From positions 3,906,001 through 3,970,000 of the forward strand of contig OZ244984.1 in the NCBI GenBank assembly GCA_965223125.1: DNA of 64,000 nt, in the 5' to 3' direction. How positions within the stretch are numbered: position 1 is the stretch's first letter; every line of letters begins with the position of its first letter. Below the pieces are notes generated by a model that saw only the letters and a program-made list of their open reading frames with translations, was not told where the DNA came from and ran no database searches. Both the position numbers and the translations under genes were made by a program. Positions 1 through 8,979 of this stretch are shown here, piece after piece. This DNA is from Pacificispira sp965223125 (GTDB taxonomy: Bacteria; Pseudomonadota; Alphaproteobacteria; UBA8366; Aestuariispiraceae).

Positions 1-1033
1 ACTGCAATGCCTCCAGCCGGTCGCGCATGCCGGGATGGGTGGAAAACAACCCGGTCTCCTCGCATTCCTCGCCGCAACCCACCATGACCCGGCGGAGCAG
101 GTCAACAAGAGCCTCCGGATCCCGGTTCAGCCGATGCATGATACGGCCAGCGGTCTGGTCCGCCTCCAGTTCGAACTCCCGTGAGAACGAAAACTCCGCA
201 AGACCAAGCCCGACGGAAACAAGTTCTTCAACCATCGACACACTATCGCCCAGGATAAGACTCGCCACCACGGTGATGCCCGCCGCACGAACGACCCGGC
301 GAATGGCGTGCCGGTGTTCGACATGTCCGATCTCATGGGCCAGCACGGCAATCAGTTCATCGTCCCGCCGAGCCAGCGCAACGAGGTCGTCCAACATCAC
401 GATGGTTCCGTCGGGTAACGCCACTGCATTCGCACCAAGCAATCCAGAACGGCGAAAAACGAGCCGGGTCGAATCCGGCGGAAGGCTCGAAGCGTCAACG
501 ATACTATCAAACAGGACCTGCATCCGGTCTTGTTCCGAAACCGAAAGCTCAGACGGCGAGAACAATACTTTATCAAACTGTTGCAGTGAGGATGCACCAA
601 GTGTCTGCTCCAGTGACACTGGCAGGGATCGGGCAATACTGTCCGCGGCAAGGGGATAGGAGAACCAGAAGGCGGCAGGCATCAGAATTGCCAAACCGAT
701 CAGAACGACCCAGCGCCCGAAACTCAGCCCCAGAGAAACGGGGCGGCGCGGACGGGTCCGGCGGGATTCGGCCATCATCTCCTCAACCGCCATATGATCG
801 TCGATTTCCAGCAATTCCCCCGATGGCAGGTTCAACTTCCGGGGAAGTCCAGCGACAGGCCTGTCCGGAACGACCTGTGCAAGATCGATCGATCCGATAA
901 TTTTCATCGCAGAATCACGAAGATAAATCCGGTCATCCATCTGATACAGGGTTACGGCCTGGAATCGGCTGCTTCCAGCACCGAAAAGACGGCCTTCAAT
1001 CGTGACAGAGCCAATCGGAGCGGAGTGATCCAT
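1..1033 (-). CDS. M48 family zinc metalloprotease, membrane-anchored (3' end cut off by window edge)
   Basis: The minus-strand frame is open from an ATG at 1033 to the left edge of the window, so the C-terminus is missing; 344 codons are visible. The zinc motif HEIGH lies at residues 233-237 and continues as VEHRH. The downstream run FELEADQTAGR carries the third zinc ligand (Glu) typical of M48 peptidases. A basic stretch (SRRTRPRRP) precedes one hydrophobic segment at about residues 100-125, so the protein is probably anchored in the inner membrane with its catalytic domain outside. The N-terminal 90 residues look like the small beta domain found on this M48 subgroup. The start is 19 bp downstream of the DUF898 stop, so the two genes form one transcription unit. 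The protease family is clear; the substrate is unknown. Confidence 0.88.
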   Translation of the reverse strand, partial: MDHSAPIGSVTIEGRLFGAGSSRFQAVTLYQMDDRIYLRDSAMKIIGSIDLAQVVPDRPVAGLPRKLNLPSGELLEIDDHMAVEEMMAESRRTRPRRPVSLGLSFGRWVVLIGLAILMPAAFWFSYPLAADSIARSLPVSLEQTLGASSLQQFDKVLFSPSELSVSEQDRMQVLFDSIVDASSLPPDSTRLVFRRSGLLGANAVALPDGTIVMLDDLVALARRDDELIAVLAHEIGHVEHRHAIRRVVRAAGITVVASLILGDSVSMVEELVSVGLGLAEFSFSREFELEADQTAGRIMHRLNRDPEALVDLLRRVMVGCGEECEETGLFSTHPGMRDRLEALQ

Positions 1034-1052
1034 TCAGGAATTGGACTCCAGC

Positions 1053-2120
1053 TTATATTCCGCCGGGGAACATGCCATCCGAAAATCCTTCCAAGCTACC
1101 GTATTCCGCCGCAAAAGCACCCCCGGTGGCGGCCTGATGATCTACAAATGAATTCAGATCACCTGCGGCCATAAGGGCTGTATGCGTCATCAGGAAACGA
1201 TGAATATCAACCGTTGCCCAGGGAATAAGAAATCCAACACTGATCGTCGCCAGAAACCCGCGTGAAACAAGCCGCCAGACAAAACCGGATATGGGTACGT
1301 CACTGACGAAACCATGCCCACCCTCAAGTGTCATATTACTGACGGAAACATTCCGTACTTTGATAGTGAAAATCGAAACAATTATGAACAACAGAAAGTA
1401 GAATACGACGACAAAGGCTATGACCATCGAATCCGTACCACTTCCATTCATGGCAACGACGGCAAGTGCAACAGTGAGAAGCACCATGATCGAGACAAAA
1501 ATCAACCAGAGTACCAGAAAGATCTTGATTAAGGACTTCACGGGAATTTTCGCTGCGAACCGCGATGTTCCGTAAGAAGAGTTGTTGATGAGATACTCCC
1601 GTGCCGCCCGCGAGGCCCATGGGATGAAGAATCCAAAAGTTACCGTCACAAGGATCGGCATCGCGACAAAAACATTCATTGCCCGCAAATAGGTTCCCTC
1701 AAAATTGAATCGAACATTGCGATAACTTGTGTTGCGCATATGGAAACGCATCGACTGATTGATGATCCAGGGAGAACCAAAGACAAAAAGCGGAAGATAG
1801 AGAAGACCGGCCGGGGGCCAAAACTGACTCAGAACCGTCAAGCCCAGGATAACGGCAATTCCAATCAACCGCCCGATCAGAATGGTTTTTGGGTCGGCGT
1901 GATAATCGAAACCATGACCGGCAACATGGGTATTGCCCAGCATGTACCGCCGACGCTCCACCATGCCCCAGGGATCGTATATCCCGAAAGTAACAACCGC
2001 CAAAAGAAACGTGCGCAAACATATTCCGAAATAGGCCCAGCCATTGCCGACAAAACTGAAGCCATGCCATGTCCGTCCCGAATCCGATGCTTGCACCTCC
2101 AACTCCGACATCCCAGACAT
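1053..2120 (-). CDS. DUF898 (YjgN family) integral membrane protein
   Basis: A 355-residue polytopic membrane protein. After a short N-terminus (ASDSGRTWHGFSFVG), it shows repeated hydrophobic segments. It also has internal repetition: the stretches with GIYDPWGMVERRRYM, FFIPWASRAAREYL and FLIPWATVDIHRFL are variants of one motif, as in YjgN/DUF898 proteins. The function of this family is not established. The frame extends up to 2192, but a purine-rich GAGAG site 9 nt before the ATG at 2120 favours that start; 2126 and 2111 are alternatives. It sits directly upstream of the M48 protease with 19 bp between them. This pairing suggests a joint membrane role, which is an inference. Confidence 0.8.
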   Translation of the reverse strand: MSGMSELEVQASDSGRTWHGFSFVGNGWAYFGICLRTFLLAVVTFGIYDPWGMVERRRYMLGNTHVAGHGFDYHADPKTILIGRLIGIAVILGLTVLSQFWPPAGLLYLPLFVFGSPWIINQSMRFHMRNTSYRNVRFNFEGTYLRAMNVFVAMPILVTVTFGFFIPWASRAAREYLINNSSYGTSRFAAKIPVKSLIKIFLVLWLIFVSIMVLLTVALAVVAMNGSGTDSMVIAFVVVFYFLLFIIVSIFTIKVRNVSVSNMTLEGGHGFVSDVPISGFVWRLVSRGFLATISVGFLIPWATVDIHRFLMTHTALMAAGDLNSFVDHQAATGGAFAAEYGSLEGFSDGMFPGGI

Positions 2121-2312
2121 CCCCATCCACTCTCTCTTTAGTATGATAGCTAAATATTTCACCACCAGATAGTAACGATCAATGGTTGTCAATTTAACAA
2201 TAGGGTATTCGAATTCAGCTAACGTGGCTTTCAGCTCACTCGGGTCGCTATTTCATCGCTCCGATCAACTCTCTCACTCTCCTCCAGGGCAAACCCATGT
2301 CACACCTTCGAT

Positions 2313-3206
2313 CTACTCGCCTGTGCAATCCTCCTTCAGGCTGCGGATATAGGCGGGCATTTCGTGGGCCTGGACTTTGGCGGCGCGGACCAGCGCGTCA
2401 AAATGATCAGAGAGGGTACGGATGTGCTCTCGTGTATTGAAGACGAAATACATCTGTCCCAGGAAAATCGCCGCCCGGCGCGGACCGAAGACGGTATAGG
2501 GAACGGCGTAGACCTTACGCCCATCGAAAAGGAAAAGCCGTACCCTCGGATACAACTCGTTCAGCAGTGAAGCCATGTAGTCAAGCTGCTCCAGGCGCAC
2601 GGCACGGGGAAACTCCTCCCACACTCCCTCCCCCCTGGCGAAGCCGCGCAGGGCCTGCCAGGACAGGCAGATTTCCATCTCCATTTCCGGGATGCGTGAC
2701 AGGGCCAGCCGGTTCTGTATCGAGGTCTTGGCTTCCGCCGTCGATTTCGCTTGATAGGTATCGTATTCATAGGCCAGCACCGCATCGGTCTTCACCAGAT
2801 CCGGCAATGAGGACGGCACATAGCGGACCTTATAGCCCACGGCGGCGGTGTGCCACTGCTCCAGCAGGGAATCCGAGCCTTCGAAGGAATCCGGGCGGGC
2901 GATCTCAATCGATTCCCGCAGGATCGCCGCGCCCTGCCCCGGCTCCTCCGCCAGACCCAGCAGCCAGTCCGTGCTGACCTGAAGCACCGTTGCCATCGCC
3001 GCCACCGTATCGGCGCGGGGCAACCGGTCCGCCCCGCGCGACAGCAGTTGCGACAGGGTCGAGCGGTCCACGCCAATCGCGCGGGCCAGGCCTGACTGAT
3101 TAACCCCGACACTGGTCATCGCAGCATCCAGGCGACGCCGAAAGGCGTCCACCGTTTCCTGCCGGTCCAAACTCCGTCCAATGGGGTAATCCGATTTTCT
3201 TACCAA
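2313..3206 (-). CDS. XRE-family transcriptional regulator
   Basis: This 297-residue protein has a classic XRE/Cro helix-turn-helix at about residues 30-85 (QSGLARAIGVDRSTLSQLLS, then ADTVAAMATVLQVSTDWLLG). A C-terminal domain of about 190 residues has no motif I recognise and could bind a ligand or mediate oligomerisation. The gene is divergent from the fatty acid desaturase, with about 130 bp between them. That gap contains an inverted repeat at 3264-3284 that could be its operator. The likely role is control of the desaturase and of its own gene, inferred from position. The DNA-binding domain is certain; the effector is unknown. Confidence 0.88.
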   Translation of the reverse strand: MVRKSDYPIGRSLDRQETVDAFRRRLDAAMTSVGVNQSGLARAIGVDRSTLSQLLSRGADRLPRADTVAAMATVLQVSTDWLLGLAEEPGQGAAILRESIEIARPDSFEGSDSLLEQWHTAAVGYKVRYVPSSLPDLVKTDAVLAYEYDTYQAKSTAEAKTSIQNRLALSRIPEMEMEICLSWQALRGFARGEGVWEEFPRAVRLEQLDYMASLLNELYPRVRLFLFDGRKVYAVPYTVFGPRRAAIFLGQMYFVFNTREHIRTLSDHFDALVRAAKVQAHEMPAYIRSLKEDCTGE

Positions 3207-3263
3207 ACCAACCTCGTGTTTACTTTTATGAACATAGTGCGATTAAATAATCATATGGGGTTT

Positions 3264-3284
3264 AATGATGACAAGTCTATCATT
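3264..3284. promoter_or_regulatory. inverted repeat in divergent XRE/desaturase spacer (candidate operator)
   Basis: The half-sites AATGAT (3264-3269) and ATCATT (3279-3284) are exact inverted copies separated by 9 nt. They lie in an AT-rich spacer between the divergent regulator and desaturase genes, where an autoregulatory operator would be expected. No binding consensus is known for this regulator, so the assignment is positional. Confidence 0.35.
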
Positions 3285-3337
3285 TTCAAAACATCGCCTT
3301 CACGAGAATGTGTAGCAGTGCAACATTGAGGACAGAC

Positions 3338-4276
3338 ATGGCATCTCTGGCAAGATCACCGCTCGACACCCTTCCCACCCCCAGCAGTTCGCGGCAGCGG
3401 TCTGCTTTGGCGGAATGGCCCACCTGGGTCGTATGGATTGGCATCTATGGCGGTTTCGGTGTCCTGACATATTTCTGGCAATCAGTTCCGGTCTGGATCG
3501 CGGTTCCGCTGCTCGGCTATCTGATCTGCTGGAACGGCCATCTGATGCATGAAGTGCTGCACGGGCATCCGACTCGCAGCCGACAGATCAACCGGCTTCT
3601 GGTCCTGCCCAATCTGACATTCTACATCCCCTATGAAATCTATCGCGATATCCACATCGCCCATCACGGAGTCGAGACTCTGGGACATCCGGTCGAGGAC
3701 CCGGAGAGTTTCTATGTGCTGCCTGAGAAATGGGACTCGCTACCCGGCTGGCGGCGGGCCTTGCTGCGGGCCAACAACAGCCTGATCGGACGCATGGTGA
3801 TCGGACCCTGGCTGATGGTCGGTGGTTTCTGGCGTTCAGAAATCCGGCGATACGCCTCGGGCGACCGGACCTATATCGGTGCCTGGCTGATCCTGCTGGC
3901 CAGCAATGCCGCCGTCGCCTACTGGGTCTTCGCGCTCTGTGACATTCCAGTGCTGGAAGCGGCAATCGCGGTCTATCTCGGCTTTGCGCTGATGACAGTT
4001 CGTTCCTTCACCGAACACCGCCCGGCGGCGAACCAGGAAGCGCGCTGCGCCATCGTCGAGGCCGGGCCACTAATGCGCTTGCTGTTCCTCAACAACAACT
4101 TCCACCTCGTCCACCATGCCCTGCCAAACCTGTCCTGGCACGAAATCCCAAAAGCCTATTTCAGCGACCGCGAGGGCTGGATCGCCCGAACCGAAGGCCA
4201 CTGGTTCAAAGGATATTGGGACGTCCTGCGCCAAACCGGCTTGACCCCGAAGGACAGCCCGCGTTTTCCGGGATGA
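3338..4276 (+). CDS. membrane fatty acid desaturase
   Basis: A 312-residue di-iron membrane desaturase. Three histidine clusters are visible: HLMHEVLHGH from residue 68, HIAHHG from residue 106, and HLVHH from residue 256, with a further His in NLSWHEIP. Hydrophobic segments lie between the boxes (for example around WVVWIGIYGGFGVLTYFW and AWLILLASNAAVAYWV). This is the arrangement of the FA_desaturase family, which inserts double bonds into acyl chains or hydroxylates lipids at the membrane. The start at 3338 is preferred over 3308 because GAGG lies just upstream of it. It is divergent from an XRE regulator that probably controls it. The exact substrate cannot be read from the sequence. Confidence 0.9.
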   Translation: MASLARSPLDTLPTPSSSRQRSALAEWPTWVVWIGIYGGFGVLTYFWQSVPVWIAVPLLGYLICWNGHLMHEVLHGHPTRSRQINRLLVLPNLTFYIPYEIYRDIHIAHHGVETLGHPVEDPESFYVLPEKWDSLPGWRRALLRANNSLIGRMVIGPWLMVGGFWRSEIRRYASGDRTYIGAWLILLASNAAVAYWVFALCDIPVLEAAIAVYLGFALMTVRSFTEHRPAANQEARCAIVEAGPLMRLLFLNNNFHLVHHALPNLSWHEIPKAYFSDREGWIARTEGHWFKGYWDVLRQTGLTPKDSPRFPG

Positions 4277-4298
4277 CGGTCAGGGTCTCCAGCCTCGA

Positions 4299-5300
4299 TC
4301 AGGCGTAGCGAAGCGACTGGCCGATCCCCAGACTTTCAGCCTTGGCGAGCATCGCCGCACCCAGGGCGATATCACTGAGCGACAGACCACGATGCCAGAA
4401 CAGGATCGTCTCGTCGGCGCGCTCCCGTCCAGGGATCTTGCCCGCGACGATCTCCCCCAACTCGCCATGCACGCTTTCGGTCGATACCTTTCCGGCATTG
4501 ATATGCGGGCGCAACGCGCCAAGTGGCCCGGCATTCATCTGGCCCCTGTCATCGACCACGATCTTGTCCATGATGTCGGTGAAGTCGAGCGGCAGCGTGC
4601 TCATCGTGCCATAAGGGACAACGAATGCGCCTTTCTTGACCCATTCGGTCCTGAACAGCGGCGTCGGCTCCGGCAGGCGCGAGGCCTCGACCAGAATATC
4701 GGCCTGATCGAGACAACTTTCCCAATCCTTCGTCGCGATCACCGGCTTGCCGATATCCCGCGACAATTTCGTTGCGAAAGCGTCACGACTTTCCGGGCGG
4801 CGGGAATGAACCCGGATTTCCTCGAAATCATAGAGGCTGTCGAGCAGTCGCACATTCCAGTAGGCTGTGCCGCGCGCACCGATATGGCCCAGGGTTTTCG
4901 CCGTCTTCGGACCCAGATACTTCGCCCCCAGCGCGGTGATCGCGCCGGTCCGCATCTCCGTGATCGCCGTCGCGTCCAGCAGCGCCTTGGGCATGCCCGT
5001 TTCGGGATCGAACAGAGTGAGCATCGCCATTTCCGATGGCAGCCCACGTTTGTAGTTGTCTACATAATCGCCGACAACCTTCACTCCGGCATAATGCAAA
5101 GGACCAACATAGCCACGCAGCACATTGAAATGACCATTGTATTTCGGATCTGTCGTCAGATGCATGCGCGGCTCGATCACGCATTCACCCTGCCCCTGCG
5201 CCAGCAAACCCTGCTCCACCGCAGCGAGGATTTCCGCATCCGTCATCGCCAACCGGTCGATATCGGGGCCGTTCAGATAGGTGAAGCTGATCTTGGTCAT
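4299..5300 (-). CDS. ornithine cyclodeaminase / mu-crystallin family protein
   Basis: A 333-residue member of the ornithine cyclodeaminase/mu-crystallin family (NAD(P)-dependent enzymes acting on amino or imino acids). Visible marks include the N-terminal substrate region (EPRMHLTTDPKYNG), the run EMAMLTLFDPETGMPKALLD, the conserved TEMRTGAITALGAKYL, and a Rossmann-type glycine motif (LGHIGARGTAYWNVRLL). The ATG at 5300 is chosen because longer frames would run into the cupin gene, whose stop is at 5332. It is the last gene of an apparent ABC-cupin-cyclodeaminase operon. It could be a true cyclodeaminase or an alanine/ketimine-type dehydrogenase; the substrate is not decided. Confidence 0.85.
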   Translation of the reverse strand: MTKISFTYLNGPDIDRLAMTDAEILAAVEQGLLAQGQGECVIEPRMHLTTDPKYNGHFNVLRGYVGPLHYAGVKVVGDYVDNYKRGLPSEMAMLTLFDPETGMPKALLDATAITEMRTGAITALGAKYLGPKTAKTLGHIGARGTAYWNVRLLDSLYDFEEIRVHSRRPESRDAFATKLSRDIGKPVIATKDWESCLDQADILVEASRLPEPTPLFRTEWVKKGAFVVPYGTMSTLPLDFTDIMDKIVVDDRGQMNAGPLGALRPHINAGKVSTESVHGELGEIVAGKIPGRERADETILFWHRGLSLSDIALGAAMLAKAESLGIGQSLRYA

Positions 5301-5331
5301 GGGTTTCTGATACCTTTGCAAAGAGGGTTCG

Positions 5332-5682
5332 TCAGATTTCGATTTTCCGGGCGGCCGTTGCGGCATCGCCGGTATTGGGGGTGCCCTGCGGTTCGATCAG
5401 AAGCAGATGCGCTTCCTCCAGGGCGACAGGGCGATGCTCGACGCCCTTCGGGACAACGTAAAGATCACCGGCATTGAGGACAACATCTCCTTCCCGCATC
5501 TCGATCTTCACGGTTCCGCTCAACACCATGAAGAAGTCATCGGTATCGGGGTGGGAGTGCCAGACGAATTCCCCCTTCACCTTCACCACCATCACGTCAT
5601 GGCCATTGAATTGAGAGACGATCCTCGGCGACCAATGCTCCGAAAATGTCGACAGTTTCTGTGCCAGGTCAACCGCTTTCAT
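5332..5682 (-). CDS. small cupin-domain protein
   Basis: A 116-residue single-domain cupin. The first cupin motif is visible as WHSHPDTDDFFMVLSGTVKIEMREGD (His, His and Glu/Asp metal-ligand positions); the second is GDLYVVPKGVEHRPVA. Its ATG overlaps the stop codon of the upstream ABC transporter (ATGA at 5679-5682), so translational coupling is likely. Small cupins like this bind a metal and may act as isomerases, dioxygenases or sensors; nothing here fixes the reaction. The operon with an exporter and an ornithine cyclodeaminase-like enzyme hints at amino-acid-derived metabolism, which is an inference. Confidence 0.85.
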   Translation of the reverse strand: MKAVDLAQKLSTFSEHWSPRIVSQFNGHDVMVVKVKGEFVWHSHPDTDDFFMVLSGTVKIEMREGDVVLNAGDLYVVPKGVEHRPVALEEAHLLLIEPQGTPNTGDAATAARKIEI

Positions 5683-7544
5683 CCGCTTTCCCCTGATATC
5701 TGGACTTTCTCCTGCCCCTCCTGCTGGCGGTGCCACATCGCCGCATAGATGCCCGCCGCCGCGACCAGATCAGCATGACGTCCGCGCTCAACCACCCGCC
5801 CGTCGCTCAGGACCAGAATCTCGTCCGCATCGACGACGGTGGACAGCCGGTGCGCGATCACCAGGGTCGTGCGCCCGCGGCTCACCTCCTTGAGGGATTT
5901 CTGGATTTCCCGCTCGGTTGCGGTGTCCAGCGCCGAGGTCGCCTCGTCGAACAACAGAATGCGCGGCCCTTTCAGGATCGCGCGGGCGATTGCCACCCGC
6001 TGCTTCTCGCCGCCCGACAGTTTCAGACCCCGTTCGCCGACCATGCTGCGATAACCGTCGGGCAGGCTTTCGATGAAATCGTGTATGCGGGCCAGCTTCG
6101 CGGCCTCCCGCACCTCCTCCGCTGTCGCATCAGGGCGGCCATAGGCGATATTGTATTCGACCGTATCGTTGAACAGGACCGTATCCTGCGGCACGATCCC
6201 GACCGCCGCGCGCACACTTTCCTGCGTCGCCGCGCGCAGGTCGACCCCGTCGATGGTCACGGCACCGCCGCTGGGGTCGTAGAAGCGGAACAGCAAGCGA
6301 CTGATCGTCGATTTGCCCGCTCCGGACGGTCCGACAATGGCCAGCGTCTTTCCAGGTTCGACGGCAAAATTCACACCCTTCAGAATCGGGCGGCGCGGAT
6401 CGTAGCCGAAATCGACCCCTTCGAAGCGCAAATGGCCCTCCGGTGATGTGATCTTTACCGCATCCGGTGCATCCTCGACCTCGAAAGGAACGTCCATCAG
6501 CTGGAACATATCCTCCATATCGGTCAGGCTCTGACGGATCTGGCGATAGACGAAACCCAGGAAATTGAGCGGCAGGTAAAGCTGGATCAGATAGGTATTC
6601 ACCAGCACGAAATCGCCAATCGTCATTTCCCCCGACGCAACGCCCCGGGCGGCCATGATCATCAGCACGACAAGACCGGTAGCGATGATCCCGCCCTGCC
6701 CGACATTGACGACGGACAGGCTGGTGATCGAGCGCACGGCGGCGTTCTCGTATTTTTTCAATGCCGCATCATAGCGCCGGGCCTCATGGTTCTCGTTGCC
6801 GAAATACTTCACCGTCTCGTAGTTGATCAGGCTGTCGATGGCCTTGGTATTGGCAACGGTGTCGCTGTCGTTCATCTGCCGCCGATATTTCAAACGCCAT
6901 TCCGTCACAAGCAGCGTATAGGCGATATAGCCGACGATGGTGACGAAGGTGACAATCGCATAGCCGATATCGAACAGGCCCCAGAGAATGCCGCAGACCA
7001 GCGCGATCTCCAGCAGCGTCGGAATGATGTTGAACAGCATGAAGGAAAGGACGAATTCGATCCCCTTCGTACCGCGCTCGATCACACGGGACAGGCCGCC
7101 CGTCTGCCGCTCCAGATGGAAGCGCAGGCTGAGCCCATGGAGATGCCGGAAAGTCTTCAGCGCGACGGTGCGGATCGCATTCTGTGCAACACGGGCGAAC
7201 AGCGCCTCCCGCAATTCCTGAAACAGGACAGAGGCAAGCCGCATCAGACCGTAACCGACCAACAGCGCAACCGGGATCGCCGCGACCCCGGCAGCCGCCA
7301 CCACAGCGGCACTGTCGGCCCCCTTCGCAATCCCGTCCAGCGCATCGACCGCGTCGCGATAGAACAGCGGGACCCAGACATTCGCGATCTTGGCCAATGC
7401 CAGCGCGACCATGGCCGCGATCACGCGCAGGCGGATGCCGCCGCTCCCCGTCCCGGTGGGCCAGAGATGGGGCAGCACGGTCAACAATGTTCTGAACTGT
7501 ACGCCGCGTTTCGCTTTCGGCGTCTCGGTCGGGTTTTGCATCAT
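5679..7544 (-). CDS. ABC exporter, fused permease and ATPase (Atm1/HMT1-like)
   Basis: A 621-residue half-transporter. An N-terminal ABC_membrane domain (about residues 30-330, several hydrophobic helices) is followed by a nucleotide-binding domain with Walker A GPSGAGKST, signature LSGGEKQR, Walker B ILLFDEATSALD and the switch histidine in VIAHRLST. The membrane-domain features GLSRVIERGTKGIEFVLSF and NYETVKYFGNE are characteristic of Atm1/HMT1-type exporters of glutathione or metal-thiol conjugates (family knowledge). It would work as a homodimer in the inner membrane. It is the first gene of a coupled operon with the cupin (ATGA overlap). Atm1 in mitochondria serves Fe-S maturation; whether this copy does so or exports metals is not determined. 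Confidence 0.92.
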   Translation of the reverse strand: MMQNPTETPKAKRGVQFRTLLTVLPHLWPTGTGSGGIRLRVIAAMVALALAKIANVWVPLFYRDAVDALDGIAKGADSAAVVAAAGVAAIPVALLVGYGLMRLASVLFQELREALFARVAQNAIRTVALKTFRHLHGLSLRFHLERQTGGLSRVIERGTKGIEFVLSFMLFNIIPTLLEIALVCGILWGLFDIGYAIVTFVTIVGYIAYTLLVTEWRLKYRRQMNDSDTVANTKAIDSLINYETVKYFGNENHEARRYDAALKKYENAAVRSITSLSVVNVGQGGIIATGLVVLMIMAARGVASGEMTIGDFVLVNTYLIQLYLPLNFLGFVYRQIRQSLTDMEDMFQLMDVPFEVEDAPDAVKITSPEGHLRFEGVDFGYDPRRPILKGVNFAVEPGKTLAIVGPSGAGKSTISRLLFRFYDPSGGAVTIDGVDLRAATQESVRAAVGIVPQDTVLFNDTVEYNIAYGRPDATAEEVREAAKLARIHDFIESLPDGYRSMVGERGLKLSGGEKQRVAIARAILKGPRILLFDEATSALDTATEREIQKSLKEVSRGRTTLVIAHRLSTVVDADEILVLSDGRVVERGRHADLVAAAGIYAAMWHRQQEGQEKVQISGESG

Positions 7545-7610
7545 GCGCTTTCGATAGGCCCCCGACCCGTCCCTGACAAGACGGTTCGGAACGACGGCGG
7601 GATGAAACTG

Positions 7611-8900
7611 TCAGGATGGCGTCGGTGGACCGGACTCCGCCTGCGCCTGTCGCTCCGCATCGGCCTCCTCCAGACTGGGCGAGGCATCGGCGCGAGGATC
7701 GAGTTCGACCGCCGCCGGGGTTGATTTCGGTACCGGCTGAAAGGCCTCACTGCCGGTCGCGATCCGCCCCGGACGCTTGCGCATCCGCCAGATGATGTAA
7801 AGGCCGATGCCGGAATGGACAGAGGCCGTCCACCAGAACAGCGCATGATGGCCGAAAACATCCATCAGCACCGCCCCCGGCATGGCCCCGATCAGCGCCC
7901 CGATGCCATACAGCATCAGCAATCCGCCGCTGGTGGAGACGAAATCCTCCGGATCGGCCCGGTCCCCGGCATGGGCCACCAGCAGGGCATAGATCGACTG
8001 GGCAAAGGCCCCGTAAATCGCGGCGATGCCGAGGATCAGGTAGACCCCCTCCATGACGGACATGACGAGGCCCAGCGCACTGGCCCCGAAAAAGCAGATC
8101 AGGATCGGAATGCGCCGATCCACCTTGTCCGACAGCCAGCCGATCGGCCATTGCAGCACGGCATTGCCGATGATGACCGCGGTGATGAACATCCCGACCG
8201 TCTGCGTCGACAGGCCCGATCCCTGGGCATAGAGCGGTGCCAGGCTCCAGAACGCGCCATTCGCCAGCCCGACCCCCAGACAGCCCAGCGTCGCGACCGG
8301 CGATGTCAGATAGAGCGGGCGCAGTTTCAGCTTCGCCGTCCGCAACGGTGCCGGGGATTGCGAGGTGGTGACCGCAATCGGCACCAGCGACAGGCAGACC
8401 ACGATGGCAGCGATCAGGAACAGGGTAACGTCACGCGCCGGAATGAAGAGAAACAGCTGCTGGCTGGCAACCTGCGCTGCCAGATAGACCAGGGTATAGA
8501 TCGCCAGCACTCGCCCACGACTGCCCGTCCCCGCACGCTCGTTCAGCCAGCTTTCGACCACCATCAGCAGACCCGCCCCGACCACGCCATAGATCAGCCG
8601 CAGCACAATCCAGGAAGCCGGATCGAGGAACAGCACGAAACACAGCGTCGTGCTGGCCGCTATCGCCGCCATTGCCCCAAAGGCCCGGATATGCCCGACC
8701 CGCCGCACCAGCCAGGGCGTGAACTGACAGCCGAAAATGAAGCCGATGAAATAGCCCGTCCCCATGCCGCCGACAAAGACCGCATCGAACCCTTCCTGCC
8801 CAGCCCGGACCGGCAGCAGGGTACTCATCAGCGTATTGCCGCCATAGAGCAGCGCGATGCTGGCCAGCAGAGCGGCAAGGGACCCGTAAACGCCGGGCAT
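7611..8900 (-). CDS. MFS transporter (YcaD-like)
   Basis: A 429-residue protein with about 12 hydrophobic segments. The major-facilitator loop 2-3 signature appears as GCQFTPWLVRRVGHIRAFG, and its counterpart between helices 8 and 9 as WPIGWLSDKVDRRIP. The last 50 residues are a soluble Pro/Ala/Glu-rich tail. Overall it resembles the YcaD-like MFS group, whose substrates are mostly unknown. It is transcribed in the same direction as the ABC operon but 66 bp upstream of it, so co-transcription is possible. Confidence 0.88.
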   Translation of the reverse strand: MPGVYGSLAALLASIALLYGGNTLMSTLLPVRAGQEGFDAVFVGGMGTGYFIGFIFGCQFTPWLVRRVGHIRAFGAMAAIAASTTLCFVLFLDPASWIVLRLIYGVVGAGLLMVVESWLNERAGTGSRGRVLAIYTLVYLAAQVASQQLFLFIPARDVTLFLIAAIVVCLSLVPIAVTTSQSPAPLRTAKLKLRPLYLTSPVATLGCLGVGLANGAFWSLAPLYAQGSGLSTQTVGMFITAVIIGNAVLQWPIGWLSDKVDRRIPILICFFGASALGLVMSVMEGVYLILGIAAIYGAFAQSIYALLVAHAGDRADPEDFVSTSGGLLMLYGIGALIGAMPGAVLMDVFGHHALFWWTASVHSGIGLYIIWRMRKRPGRIATGSEAFQPVPKSTPAAVELDPRADASPSLEEADAERQAQAESGPPTPS

Positions 8901-8979
8901 GTAACGATCCTCTCAAAACGATTACCGCCCGCACCTTAACGGACGTGCCGCGATCTGGGAATGCCCTCGTGGGAAGATA

